A stretch of DNA of 64,000 nt, taken from Patiria pectinifera (taxonomy: Eukaryota; Echinodermata; Asteroidea; Valvatida; Asterinidae). The notes under the pieces are model-generated. The model did not search any database. It was given only the letters and a program-made list of their open reading frames with translations, and had not been told where the DNA came from. Both the position numbers and the translations under genes were made by a program. This document shows, piece after piece, positions 1 to 10,571 of this stretch (the stretch's first letter is position 1; every line of letters starts with the position of its first letter). The DNA lies in contig CM057136.1 in the NCBI GenBank assembly GCA_029964075.1, positions 13,008,381 to 13,072,380 of the forward strand, written 5' to 3'.

Positions 1-601
1 CTTGATTTTGGGGCTTCCATCTGAGGGAAGGCTTGATAAAATCACGGACGAAAAAATGGGTCCTATTTGCCTGTGAAAGTGGAAGGGTGCCACTCTTAAA
101 ATGGCTACATGCAGGCTCGGGAACTATCACTTTTCGGCAGGTGATTTTATTTGGGTGTGAATATTTAAAAATGTAATTGGCTACGGTACGTAAAATTGAA
201 AAGAAATGAAAAGATGAAAGACAATTAAGACAATAATTAAATTTTTGTTTCAGAAACCCCAGTGATGTTGGCTTGCATGTTACTTGGCCCTGAACTTTGT
301 TGATTTTACACTGTTTTCAATGGGGCTTGAATTAGTACAGTGGACCCTATATATTTCAAAATGGCGGCCTCCAGTACTCATGCGGGCGGGGGACTTGAAT
401 ACAGTTTTTTTTTGTTTACGTTCGTCGTAGAAGTCGATAGAGAGACAAAAACTAGCTTTGGGAGACAGTTTTCTGGATTGTGAACAGAATATATAAGGCC
501 TGGATAGGGCATAGCCTCATCCAAAGTGCATTATTGATGTACATGTACATGATATTCAGACTTAACTGGCTACAGTAATATAACCCTAGCTCAGGCCGAC
601 T
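1..601. other. Left edge of window, no gene seen
   Basis: No open frame or family motif is recognised here. If copy A of the VAMP7-like gene has a C-terminal exon, it would have to lie here or beyond the left edge; none is visible. Confidence 0.4.
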
Positions 602-800
602 TCCACCCTAACGGAGGGTATAAACCTAATGGAGAGCACCCCTAACGGATCGTAACCCTAACGGGAGGCAACCCTACCGGATCGTAACCCTAACGGGAGG
701 CAACCCTACCGGACCGTAACCCTAACGGTAGGCAACCCTACCGGATCGTAACCCTAACGGGAGGCAACCCTAACGGATCGTAACCCTAACGGAGGGCAAC
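602..800. repeat. Tandem repeat of about 32 bp containing AACCCTAAC
   Basis: Roughly five to six copies of a unit built from CGTAACCCTAACGGGAGGC and AACCCTACCGGAT. The inner AACCCTAAC resembles the animal telomere repeat, but each unit is interrupted by GGGAGGC or GGATCGT. It is followed at 829-925 by G/T-rich simple sequence. Confidence 0.85.
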
Positions 801-828
801 CTTTGTGAAACGTAACCCTCACTGGAAT

Positions 829-925
829 GGTGGTGGTGGTGGTGTGGGGGGGGGGTGTTGTTATTGTTGAAGGGGGTACTCGGTGTGGGTGGTTGGTTAG
901 GGGTGGGGATGGGGTGGGGGTGGAT
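829..925. repeat. G/T-rich simple sequence
   Basis: Runs of GGT followed by G-rich tracts. Frames read through it are low-complexity artefacts. Confidence 0.7.
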
Positions 926-1424
926 GGGGGTATCCTTTAAAGACATGAGCCTTCTAAGTAAAACCTTCAATGACCAAGAAACATTTCCTCCCCACCCTTT
1001 TCAACATAACCACGCCCACCCCACACAAAGGAATTTAATATTTAAATAATTAAAAAAAATCAAAGAAAACAAGCGAACAAAATAAAAATGCTCCCATGCG
1101 CTCAGCCAACAACCCATACACCCACACCCACGCACATTTGGCAACAATAAAACTTTATTAAAATGATGCTATCATTATTTCTGAAGACATTGCAGATTCC
1201 GTGTGTGTGCTGGTTTTCTCCACGACCTTGGATTTCTTCTTGTGATTATAATCCTCCTTGAATGTGTTCTTTGAACAAAAGGGACATTAATTTGCAAATC
1301 AAAACACAATTTTTAATACAGGGGCCAGGCAAACCCTGCTTTGGCTAAATGGGCCGAGGAGTGTGCTTTGAAATCTAGCTGCTTTCTCCTATGGTGTTCC
1401 ATATGTGCCAACGGCCTCGCATTT

Positions 1425-1576
1425 TATTATTTTTTTGGCGTCGCCCTTTTTTTTTTTGTCGCCTTTTTTTTTTTTGGTCGCCTTTTTTTTGGCGGCGCCC
1501 TTTTTTTTTGGCGTCGCATTTTTTTTTTGGCGGTGCATTTTTTTTTTTTGGTCGCATTTTTTTTTGGCGTCGCATT
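1425..1576. repeat. T-rich tandem repeat (T-run plus GGCGTCGC)
   Basis: About seven or eight units of a 7-12 base T run followed by GGCGTCGC or GGTCGC. The flanks (GAAATCTAGCTGCTTTCTCC on the left, ATATTTTAGAGAGTCTGGTA on the right) match sequence at 21617-21670, where the run is absent. The repeat has therefore expanded inside a dispersed element. Confidence 0.75.
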
Positions 1577-1892
1577 CTGGCGGATATTTTAGAGAGTCTG
1601 GTAGTTTATGAGTAGACCGAAACCTGACCAATCCATAGTGGGGGTGGGGAGGGGGGAGGGGACCACTAACACCCCCGCCCCAGGTACATGTAGACTTGAC
1701 TCAAGCCGGAAGTGCTTTCAGTCGATATATTAAAAATCGCAAAAATCTCTTAGTTTACGTCTTTCCAGAAGCACGACAAGGCTCACTTCAGCACGCGTTC
1801 CACTTCAGTGCCGTATGCGCACACACTTGTACGTTCATTGTGCAGCACGCATACGTGCATGAGCAGATACACAATTTATACATTCAATTTAT

Positions 1893-2504
1893 TTATTCCG
1901 CCTCATCGGTCCGACGCCTCATAAGTCCGACGTCGGAATAACAAGGCTTTTAAATTTGTCGGACCTAGGCCTACGAGACGTCGGAGCTATGACGCATCGG
2001 AGCTTATGAGGCCAGGCGCGGTTCTACAGGGGGGGGGGGGGGCTTTAGCCCCCCAAAAATTTGTCTAGCCCCCCCCCCCCAAATAAATTCCGTAAAAAAA
2101 AAAAGAAGGATTGAAGGATTGTGATGTACATGCGAACGATCTCCCCCTAAAGAAATAGTCGTGACAAGGGTGCATTTGTAGTTAATATAGTGTGAATGAT
2201 TTTAGGATTTCATTGGCGGTCTCCATTGAAAATATGGCATGAGCCCCCATTGATTTTCGGAGGCCTAAGTGTCTGGAGAAAATAACCGGTCTACATTTCA
2301 GCACGCCTCCTGAAAAAAATTCTGGATCCACCCTGCTAGCCCCCAAAAATATTGGTTTTAGAACCGCGCCTGTATGAGGCGTCAGACTTATGAGGCGTCG
2401 GACCTATAAGGCGTCGGACTTCTGGGCCTTTAATTGGTTAGGTGATGCGATTTTGTCGGACTTATGAGGCGTTGGACCTATGAGGCGTTGGACTTATGAG
2501 CGGA
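1893..2504. repeat. Short repeats of a TATGAGGCGTCGGACC-like unit
   Basis: Repeated copies of GGCGTCGGAC(C/T)TATGA occur on both strands (inverted at 1893-1935), interrupted by the element at 2013-2372. Confidence 0.65.
2013..2372. mobile_element. hAT-like non-autonomous element, copy 1
   Basis: The ends are inverted: CAGGCGCGGTTCTA on the left and its reverse complement on the right. The direct repeat TATGAGGC flanks the element at 2005-2012 and 2373-2380. The interior matches 27740-28131 in opposite orientation. An 8-bp target duplication and CAGG-type ends fit the hAT superfamily. There is no coding capacity. Confidence 0.8.
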
Positions 2505-2812
2505 CCCCCTTGATTTGTACAGTGAGTTGTATGCTGAATTTGGTGCCGATGGCTAGGGCGGATTAGGGCCTACGGAACACTGGTGCCTAGGGCCTACGAA
2601 ACACTTAATCCGGGCCTGGGGAAGAGGGGGATGCAAAAGGAAAAGAAGCAAAAATGTATGGAATTAGCCCCTATAAAAAGAAAAAAATAGTGAATAGATA
2701 AATTGCCAAACTGATGGGAGACAGACCAACCTAGATGCAAGTCTGACAGCTCTTGGTACAGTATGCAAGAAGTCACAATCTAAAATCCAAAACCATAAAT
2801 CTTATATTGATC

Positions 2813-3046
2813 CAGGCGCGGATCCGAGGGGGGGGGGATAAAAAAAACCCCAGCTTTGTCAAAAAAACAAAACTCTCGTACAAATTCCTAAAAAATAAGT
2901 CGAAAATCCCCCCCCCCTGCTGTGACACCCAAAAAAAATTATACTGGTATAATGTCTGCCTGGTCAAAATACGGTACAAAATTCTGTAATCTAGTGTTAA
3001 TAATCGTCGAAATATTGTACCAGCCCCCCCCCCCCCTCCGCGCCTG
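2813..3046. mobile_element. G-rich MITE with CAGGCGCGGATCC ends
   Basis: It starts CAGGCGCGGATCC and ends CCGCGCCTG, flanked by TGATC on both sides (2808-2812 and 3047-3051), a 5-bp target duplication. G and C homopolymers lie just inside each end. The interior resembles 4389-4786. Confidence 0.72.
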
Positions 3047-3070
3047 TGATCTCAAGACTTAGTGGGTCGT

Positions 3071-4149
3071 ATGTATAAAAACGAGTAAATGCTAGGAAGT
3101 TTAAGCAAAAAGTAAAAGCATTTACTTTGGAGTACAAGCATTAAGGAAAAGCAAATCCTTGATTTTGTATGAATAAAAGTTTTCCTTTACTGTTCAGCAT
3201 ATAGACAACTAGCAAATGCTTATTACTGTTGTTTGTTTTCATGGACGAATGATTGCCAAAAATAGGGTTTCTTTTGTGTGTATGAACTGCCGCACACACA
3301 CAGGGTTTACACGTGGTGTAGTAGTCCAAATCAAGGTGATGCATACAGTACATGTAGTAGTACATACATTTTGATCCTCAAATTCAGCAAAAATGATGAC
3401 ACTTTTTGCCAGTTGCAGAATACAAAAGGTATAATTTCATCATTTACGAAAATGGTAAAGGTCCACAGTGTCCTGTAGAAGTCAGAACTGCATAAAAATC
3501 ACAGACGTGTTGAAGTGGGTAAAATCATACCAATATTCGATACACAACGAGTTGTGTTTATTGAAATATTAAAACAAAAATAGTTTGCAAAGATTGATGA
3601 CCTAATAGACTAAAAAAAAGGATTTCATTTTGTTCAGTCCCCAGGGTGCCGTTGGATAAAATTTCTCCTTAATCATTCTGTGCCGCACTGAATTTTACGC
3701 TATAACTTCTCATATCGTGAACAAAATGCGAAATTATCGTTTCCAATTCTAGTAATAAAATACATAATAAAAAATAATTTGTTTAAATGTTAGTCAAAAT
3801 ACAGTGTATGGTATTATATGGAGTTTATTAACGTTTTGTGTCAATTTGATTAATATTAATAAATGCGGCAGTTTTTACACAGAAGTATTTGCTTTATATT
3901 TTCAAGGTTGCCCCAACCCAGCCTTGAAAAATAACAAGTAAATGCTTGAAATCTGAAGCATTTACTCCTTTTTATTCATACGAAACGAAGTAAACGCTTC
4001 TAGTCTAGCGAAAGCTAACGAGTAGAAAGTAAATACTTTTAGCTTTCAGCAAATGCTTTCCAGTAAAAGCATTTGCTTCATTTTTATTCATACAAATGCA
4101 AGTAAATGTTTAAAATGGGTAGTAAAAGCAAATACTAATTTTTATACAT
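3071..4149. mobile_element. About 1.1-kb terminal-inverted-repeat element with subterminal AGTAAATGCTT motifs
   Basis: The left end ATGTATAAAAACGAGTAAAT is inverted at the right end (AATACTAATTTTTATACAT). AGTAAATGC and AAGCATTTACT recur near both ends, as subterminal transposase-binding repeats do in some DNA elements. No transposase frame is present. It lies 3' of exon A3 on the minus strand. Confidence 0.55.
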
Positions 4150-4214
4150 TAGTGTATCAGTTAGTTTTATTTTGTTGTATATTTCAAATGTTGACGGGAC
4201 AAAATGAAACTCAC

Positions 4215-4361
4215 CGTCTCTTCCTGCAGACACTTGGACCTCTCCATGACATCTTCAAGTTGCTCTGCTGTAATCAGCTCATCGAGTTTCATGGTAACGA
4301 GGTTTTGCATGTCATACTTCAATTTCAAACGTCCTTGAATGCGGATGTCGGAATAGAAGTT
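4215..4361 (-). CDS. Copy A exon A3, diverged SNARE helix
   Basis: Forty-nine codons between the acceptor AATATACAG and the donor GTGAGT, starting NFYSDIRIQG and ending KCLQEET. Its phase matches exon B3. Alignment on LDDLM/LEDVM places Thr where copy B has Arg. Confidence 0.65.
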
Positions 4362-7300
4362 CTGTATATTAATAACAGATACACGTGTCAGGCGCGGATC
4401 CAGGAATTTTCGCAGGGGGGGGGGGGTCATCAGCCAACAAATCTGAAAATGTACAGAGGTGTTTTTTCTCCGGACACTTGGCCTACGTAGAATCAAAAAC
4501 TGGGTTGGGGTGGGATGGGGGTGGGTGAGTGGGTGGGTGGGTGGGGGTACCATATTTTCAATAGGGGGCGCTGTTCAAATTAGACGATTATTAACACTAG
4601 ATTACAGAATGGTGTACCGTATTTTGAACAGGCAGACATTATAGGCCTACCAGTATATTTTACAGCAGGGGGGGGGGGGGGGGGGGGGTTGGACTTATTT
4701 TTTAGGAATTTGTATGAGAATTTTTTTTTGGACAGAGCTGGGAAGGGGGGGGGGGGGGTTGCCAACCCCCTCTGGATCCGCGCCTGCGTGTATGATGAGC
4801 TTATGCAAAGTCTCATCCTGGTTAAAATATAATCAATTTTCTTTGATCCACTAAAACCAAATGCATGCATTTTCTTCAACAAATCCGACTGTTTACCTTC
4901 TCCGATTCCACCATCAGCATCGACAACGCCTCCATTTCTATTGTTCGTTCTACGAAATTATAGGTGTCATTGTTCATGATAAACTCACATGGAGTGACCA
5001 TATTCATCGGTCGCCAAGGTCGTTTCTCGAAACATCGGCATCCTATCTAAATTTCGCTGTTTTATTCTACCTTATAACACACTTATCTTGCCTTATCTGA
5101 ACTATTGCAACATTGTTTGGGCACGTGCCAGTCTTAACAAACTTCATTCACTCATCACTATCATTCGAAAACAGAATCTGCACCCTTGGCCTTTCACGCC
5201 CATGAGATACAGCACCCCTCTTAGCGAAATTTGCACAGTTACTAAGGGAATAAATGTGTGCTCGGGAGGTCTTAATCACTCTGTTTAAGACCGTTTGAAA
5301 TGGGTAAACTGTCTTAGGTATTTAGGAATAGTCAATATCGTGTACTTATGAATAGGTTTTTTTTTAATGAAATGGAGCGAGTAGCAATTTAAAAAAAATA
5401 TTTTCTCTAATTTGGTCACTTTCTTTTTGACTTACCCTGTAGTCCTATTTTAATGCCCTAATAAACCCGGTACCGGTCAGTTCAAGCGGGACCAAGGAAC
5501 TGTGCCAATATATGAGGCACCATGTGTAAATAAATTATTTAAAAAAATATTTATATATAATGCATTATTTATTATATAATTCAGTTTTTCGGCTTATCGG
5601 AGTTAGACTTACTTATTTATATAAAATGCATTATTTACATATCATAAATTTCTTCTCGGACAATATTTATATGTAAATAATTGTTTGGCAGTTTGCATTA
5701 TATGTAAATGAATTATTTGCCACTGCATTATTTATATATGTATTTTTGGCAACATATTTATTTAAAAATAATTGTTTGCAAACTATAATCATTTATTATA
5801 TAATTCATTATTTATTATATAATTCACTTTTTATTATATAATTCATTATTTATTATATGATTGATTGTTTATTATATAATTTTGCGCCACACACATTATT
5901 AATAATTAATTGGTTCGGTACGAAGAGAACGAGGCTGTGATTTATATACATGTATAATGGTTTTCAGCAAACCATTATATATTATATAATGGTTTTCTGA
6001 GCTAAATAATGAAACTCGCATGCAAATTACCTACTCAAGGACACGCCTATGTTTTAAATATTCATATCACGTAGCACACAAAAACACCGCACTATAGAAA
6101 CATGCAGTATTGTGTATTTTGAGTCTAAATTATTTTTATTTGCGCCACGAAAGGTACAGGAAATGAAAATGTCTCAATTAATGTAATTGGTGAATTCAAG
6201 TCGATGATTCTTAAAAATCACGGATAATTTATGCACAACGTACGACGGCCATCGATCGCGCAGTATATCGCCTCTGACACTGCACTGTAGCCACCCATGT
6301 ACAGTACCTGCAGCTAGCTGCGCGCGGCAGAAGTTTCAGGAAAACACGCTGCTGCTGCGCGAGCGGTACAATCAGTACGTATATACCTCGAAAACCGAAC
6401 CAAATAAATACTTCAAAATGGAAAAAGTTAACCATAGAAATTACATACACAAAAAGATAGATCACGTTCTGTGAATCAAATTACACAATTTTTTTTCCTC
6501 CATCTATTTTTGTTTGGCACTAGGAAGTTGGAACCAAGTTGAATTGGGACCGAGTTGACTAGGACTAAGTTGCTTTCCAGTCCACTCGGTCCCAACTCGG
6601 TCCCAGGTCAACTCGGTCCCAAGTCAGTCCTAGGTCATTGTTGTTTCTTTTTCAGTATTTTTTGCCCATAGCATTTGTACACGTTTTTTTTGTTACCGGC
6701 ACTTTGGGCACTAAAATCAATCCGATTGAGTTTATACTTTAGTGGTGAGTAGACCCTTTTGCTGGTTGTCATCCTTGGCAAATGTCTTGAGGTCGTCCAT
6801 ATAGAAGAGGTGGTTAAGTTTCCCATTCTTCTTCCAAAAGATCAGTCACTTGAATGATTAACAACATTTCGTGATTTCCTCAAAATGACAGCGAGTCAGA
6901 TGGAGTAATTTCACAGGGTGCTTAGTACCAGTACGGTATACGATCTTTAGTAAGCTTCTTGATGATAATTTGGTGGGTTACTTTTGGGGATAAATGCAAA
7001 TGATTCTATTTAATATTTACCATTTTTCGTTCGAGCACCGGGTTGAGGTCCGAGTCCAGCTCATGTTCGCCAGCGTCTTGGAGGCGCTGTTCCAACCTGT
7101 TGGTGGTCCTGACGTATTGGATGATCTCTCTCAAGAAATCAAACGATTTCGCCGTGATAAAATCTTCACGACTGGCCACACAGATGTATGCGATGTTCTT
7201 GCGTACTATCACCATGTACTCGTACCTGTACCTGTAAGCACAGTCATGTAATTTCAAATGAGCTTGAGCATGGCCAGTCTTATCCAGCTTTTGATGTGGG

Positions 7301-10300
7301 GGGGGGGGGGGGCAACCGCACTCGCAGTCTCGCACATCCGCCACGATATGTAGACACTTTTTTCTCCGGACACGTCGCCTCCGCAAATGCAAAATAAAAA
7401 AAAGGGGGGGGGATGTCACGTACCCATCTTCCAAAATGGGGACGCTCCTCAAAACGTACAATTATCATATGCAGACTGGAAAGTATAGGACGATTTTCCC
7501 AGCGCATTGTAAGGATTTTGGAGCTTGTTTTCCCCATGTCAGAACTCTGTAACCACTTATGGAAATAATTACTGAAAAAGTACCTTTAAATAAATCGTCG
7601 CTTTGCTCACGAAGTGAAAAAAACCTCAAAATTTGACAAAAGTTTATTCTGAGATCATCGCATTTGAAGTTGTTCATTTTTTCAAAAGACAATTTCGACC
7701 ACTTTGCAGTAACAGAATTCGGACGTTTTTGCATTGTCCGATAGGATATGATTTGCTATTTGTTAATTCATAGTTGTTTGTTAAAAATAGTTGGTAATTA
7801 AACAGTAATTCATTAATAAAACTTTTTTGCACTTCGTGAGAACATCAATAATTTGGGTACCATATTTTACCAATTACTTTGTACACAGTTCGTGGGATCA
7901 TTGAATCGCGGAGGCTTTACTAATAATTATTTTGTACTTTTTTCGACGCAACAAACTTGTTAACTTTGCGCGTCACGACAGTTGAGCGAGGGCGCGTGTG
8001 TTCTTTTTCAACATCGTTCGCGCGCGCGTGTATGCTCCCATCCTGCCGCGTGTAGACCATTGTATAATTTCTGTGTTCTGGCCACTGATCTCTATATAAA
8101 GACTGGATAGCGGATATGCATACAACATTCACACAGAAGACTTTGCATATTGACCAATTCGCCCCGGTCTCACGAAGATGGCCGCGTATAATACGAAAGT
8201 TCAACGCGTAAATACGCGCGCGTTGTATAAACAGTTGACGCGCATTTTGGTCACGTACACATATTATGATGTTCTAAAAGGGACACATTTCCGTAGTGAT
8301 TATCATTGCAAAACGCCGAAAAAGTGATATTTGCGGTATTTTAGTAACCACGACGTTAAAAAAAAATTGTAGTTAACCTGGCCTTGGTCAGTGGTGGTGG
8401 TCAAAATATAAGTCAAGTGAACCGCGACGTTACAAAAGAAATCATGCTGTCTATAAAAACGGCAACTTGTCCTTTGTAGGTCACCAGCCGGTCTCACCAA
8501 TATGGAGTCAAATTCGTTCATTGTGCGGCTCTTTATTAGCTATCCAGTCTTTATATAGAGATCAGTGGTTCTGGCCACTGATCTCTATATAAAGACTGGA
8601 TAGCGGATATGCATACAACATTCACACAGAAGACATTGCATATTGACCAATTCGCCCCCGGTCTCACGAAGATGGCCGCGTATAATACGAACGTTCTACG
8701 CGTAAATAGGCGCGCGTTGTATCAACAGTTGACGCGCATTTTGGTCACGTACACATATTATGATGTTCTAAAAGGGACACATTTCCGTAGTGATTATCAT
8801 TGCAAAACGCCGAAAAAGTGATATTTGCGGTATTTTAGTAACCACGACGTTAAAAAAAAATTGTAGTTAACCTTGGTCATTGGTGGTGGTCAAAATATAA
8901 GTCAAGTGAACCGCGACGTTACAAAAGAAATCATGCTGTCTATAAAAACGGCAACTTGTCCTTTGTAGATCACCAGCCGGTCTCACCAATATGGAGTCAA
9001 ATTCGTACATTGTGCGGCTCTGTATTAGCTATCCAGTCTTTATATAGAGATCAGTGGTTCTGGCCAGGCCCTGCTCACGAGCTGACTCTTTGTCACTTCG
9101 GATCGTGGAAACATGAATCGCGGAGGCTTTTACTTGTTTGTACTTTTGACGACATTTTGTTACTTTTGCGCGATGGGTGAGCACGCGCGCGTCTGTTCCT
9201 TTTCAACATCGTTCGCACGCGCGCGTATGCTCCCATCCCGCCGCGTGTAAACCAATGTATAATTCCTCCGGCCCTACTCACGAGGTGACTTTTTGGCACT
9301 TCGTGAGAACATTTTACACTTTTTTACACTTCGTAAAAATGAAAATGTCCGATTTCAGGCTTTTTGTCAATTGTTTGTTTACAATAATAAAGAAAGTAAA
9401 CAAGATTTTGCCTTGAAACTTGGTGAAATTGTTCCTTGAGACAACTATAATAAAATGGCCAGTAAAACTCAAAATCGAATAATTATCGATTTTCGAGGTT
9501 TTTGTCACTTCGTGAGCAAAGCGACGAAATATGAGACAAATTGTCCACAAATTGCATTCAGTGAAGTGATTGCGACTTACAAAATTGGGTCGTGGTTAGT
9601 GGCGTATCCGGGAGGGGGGGGGGAAGGGAAGGTGCCACCCTGCCCCCTCCCCATCTGGATGGCCCAATTTTATAAGTCGCGATCACTTCACTAAATAATA
9701 GATGCACTTTGTGGACAATTTGTCTCATAAATAAATTTGTCATAAATTTCCTGAGTGCACTACATCATCTTTTTAGTTAAAGCCATTTTTTCGTGTATTT
9801 TTTTTTTACCGATCATTCATTCAACTTTTGAAAACCCTATTCACTGGAATTTTAAACCACAAACTATTTCAGGTTCAAATATACAATTTAAAAAGTGGAA
9901 AGTTGAATGTTTAGTTAAAAGTGAGTGCTTTTTGTTTTGATCGGTGAGTTTGAACAACTGTACATTATATCTGAAATAAATAAACCATTTTACAGATGAA
10001 ATCTGACGCATGAATTGAAAGGAATTCAATTTCATTCCTATTAGCGCCGTGCACTACATTGTGTTTATTCATAAAAACCATAAGATAGCGTGGGTGTTTT
10101 CGGGCGATACAGTGACTACAGGGCCGCCCGGCCAAGCCCGGAGCCACTACGGTCAAATGACACTTGCTGGTTCCAGATTTACAGTATAAAGTCTATCTTC
10201 AGGTCAAATCACAAATCAATCACAATTCAATCAAAACTAGAATTACACTTAATAAGTAACAAGGGGATGAGCAATGATAAAGGAATGCCTTTCCTTTCAC

Positions 10301-10571
10301 TTAAAGAGTTTGCGATGAATTGTGACTGGCTTGTGATGATTTGGGATTTGCTTGCGATAACTCCTGATTGGCTTGTGATGACGTATTAAAAGTCTACTAT
10401 GGCCCTAGCTGGTTCTTACTCATCTGATTGGTATAACGTTTCGGAGTTAGAATTGAATGATATTTTTTGCAGCATGGACCGACACACGCTGGAGAAGTTG
10501 TGCCCATCGCTGGCTGAGCGTTCCACCAGGAGGGTAGCCTCCCTGGCTATACAGCTGTACAAGATTGTCAT
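4215..10571 (-). CDS. VAMP7-like longin R-SNARE, copy A (3' end not found)
   Basis: Minus-strand gene with three recognised coding exons: A1 10420-10571, A2 7021-7225 and A3 4215-4361. They join in frame (introns of phase 2 then 0) to 168 residues without a stop. Residues 1 to about 118 form a longin domain (start MTILYSCIA; core AYICVASREDF), and A3 corresponds to the SNARE helix. VAMP7 proteins are vesicle R-SNAREs that pair with target Q-SNAREs during late endosomal and lysosomal fusion. No transmembrane exon was found between 1 and 4214. The position that should hold the zero-layer arginine reads Thr (about residue 150), and A3 is five codons shorter than its copy-B counterpart. This may be a diverged functional paralogue, a longin-only protein or a decaying copy. 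The start is set at 10571 by comparison with copy B; an in-frame ATG 13 codons upstream also exists. Confidence 0.72.
4389..4786. mobile_element. G-rich MITE with CAGGCGCGGATCC ends, in copy A intron 2
   Basis: It has the same ends as 2813-3046, flanked by CGTGT at 4384-4388 and 4787-4791 (5-bp duplication). The left boundary lies only 28 bases upstream (minus sense) of the A3 acceptor. Confidence 0.78.
4930..5215 (+). pseudogene. Non-LTR retrotransposon reverse transcriptase fragment
   Basis: One frame reads IGVIVHDKLTWSDHI and another reads TLILPYLNYCNIVWARASL. These match the conserved C-terminal reverse transcriptase pattern (GV.LD..LTW..HI and LPYL.YCN.VW) of Jockey/CR1-type LINEs. The parts lie in different frames, so the copy is frameshifted and dead. 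No 5' region or endonuclease was recognised. Confidence 0.7.
5515..5900. repeat. A/T-rich repeats of TTTATTATATAATTCA
   Basis: Many degenerate copies of ATTATTTATTATATAATTC occur on both strands, with extensive self-complementarity. The block lies in copy A intron 2. Confidence 0.7.
6528..6637. repeat. Cluster of AACTCGGTCCC repeats, partly inverted
   Basis: GGGACCGAGTTGACTAGGAC on the left is answered by three copies of (A/G)ACTCGGTCCCA and GTCCTAGGTC on the right, so the block can fold on itself. Confidence 0.65.
7021..7225 (-). CDS. Copy A exon A2, longin domain second half
   Basis: Encodes 68 whole codons plus one base, YEYMVIVRKN through VLERKM, then the donor GTAAAT. It aligns with exon B2 ([14 protein letters not shown]). 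Two acceptors stand six bases apart, at 7231 and 7225; the inner one gives a copy-B-like register around the join, the outer adds two residues (Tyr-Arg). Confidence 0.8.
7885..8070. repeat. Left copy of a duplicated block around the MITE pair
   Basis: Shares TGAATCGCGGAGGCTTT, TTTTCAACATCGTTCGC and TATGCTCCCATCC with 9100-9264. The MITE pair 8082-9057 lies between the two copies. Confidence 0.75.
8082..8568. mobile_element. 487-bp MITE, first of two head-to-tail copies
   Basis: The terminal inverted repeat CCACTGATCTCTATATAAAG (extending to about 30 bp) is present at both ends. It is flanked by TTCTGG at 8076-8081 and 8569-8574. No transposase is encoded. Confidence 0.88.
8575..9057. mobile_element. 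483-bp MITE, second head-to-tail copy
   Basis: Nearly identical to 8082-8568, in the same orientation and with the same terminal inverted repeats. TTCTGG follows at 9058-9063, so one 6-bp sequence separates the copies and one flanks each outer side. Confidence 0.88.
9100..9264. repeat. Right copy of the duplicated block around the MITE pair
   Basis: Homologous to 7885-8070 in the same orientation, ending CCGCGTGTAAACCAATGTAT. CACTTCGTGAG words follow at 9297-9520. Confidence 0.75.
9530..9730. repeat. Inverted repeat with about 70-bp arms
   Basis: TGAGACAAATTGTCCACAAA through TTACAAAATTGGG on the left is inverted at CCCAATTTTATAAGTCGCGA through TTTGTGGACAATTTGTCTCA on the right. A G/C-rich centre (9600-9658) may be a second insertion. 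Confidence 0.8.
10270..10390. repeat. GTGA(T/C)TGGCTTGTGATGA minisatellite, copy A intron 1
   Basis: About five degenerate units of a roughly 22-bp repeat, ending 30 bases from the exon A1 donor. The same unit abuts exon B1 at 24240-24835. Confidence 0.8.
10420..10571 (-). CDS. Copy A exon A1, longin domain start
   Basis: Fifty codons plus two bases, [15 protein letters not shown] through ETLYQSD, then the donor GTAAGA. By eye, nine bases differ from exon B1 over the first 37 codons. The sequence upstream of the ATG also matches copy B, so the duplication includes the 5' flank. Confidence 0.82.

Noticed and set aside
602-800. True telomere at the window start
   Set aside because: The array is short, interrupted by non-telomeric bases in every unit, and followed by ordinary genic DNA on one side and unique sequence on the other.
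1341-1631. Phe-rich (+) and Lys-rich (-) open frames
   Set aside because: They are translations of the T-run tandem repeat in several frames at once, with no family similarity.
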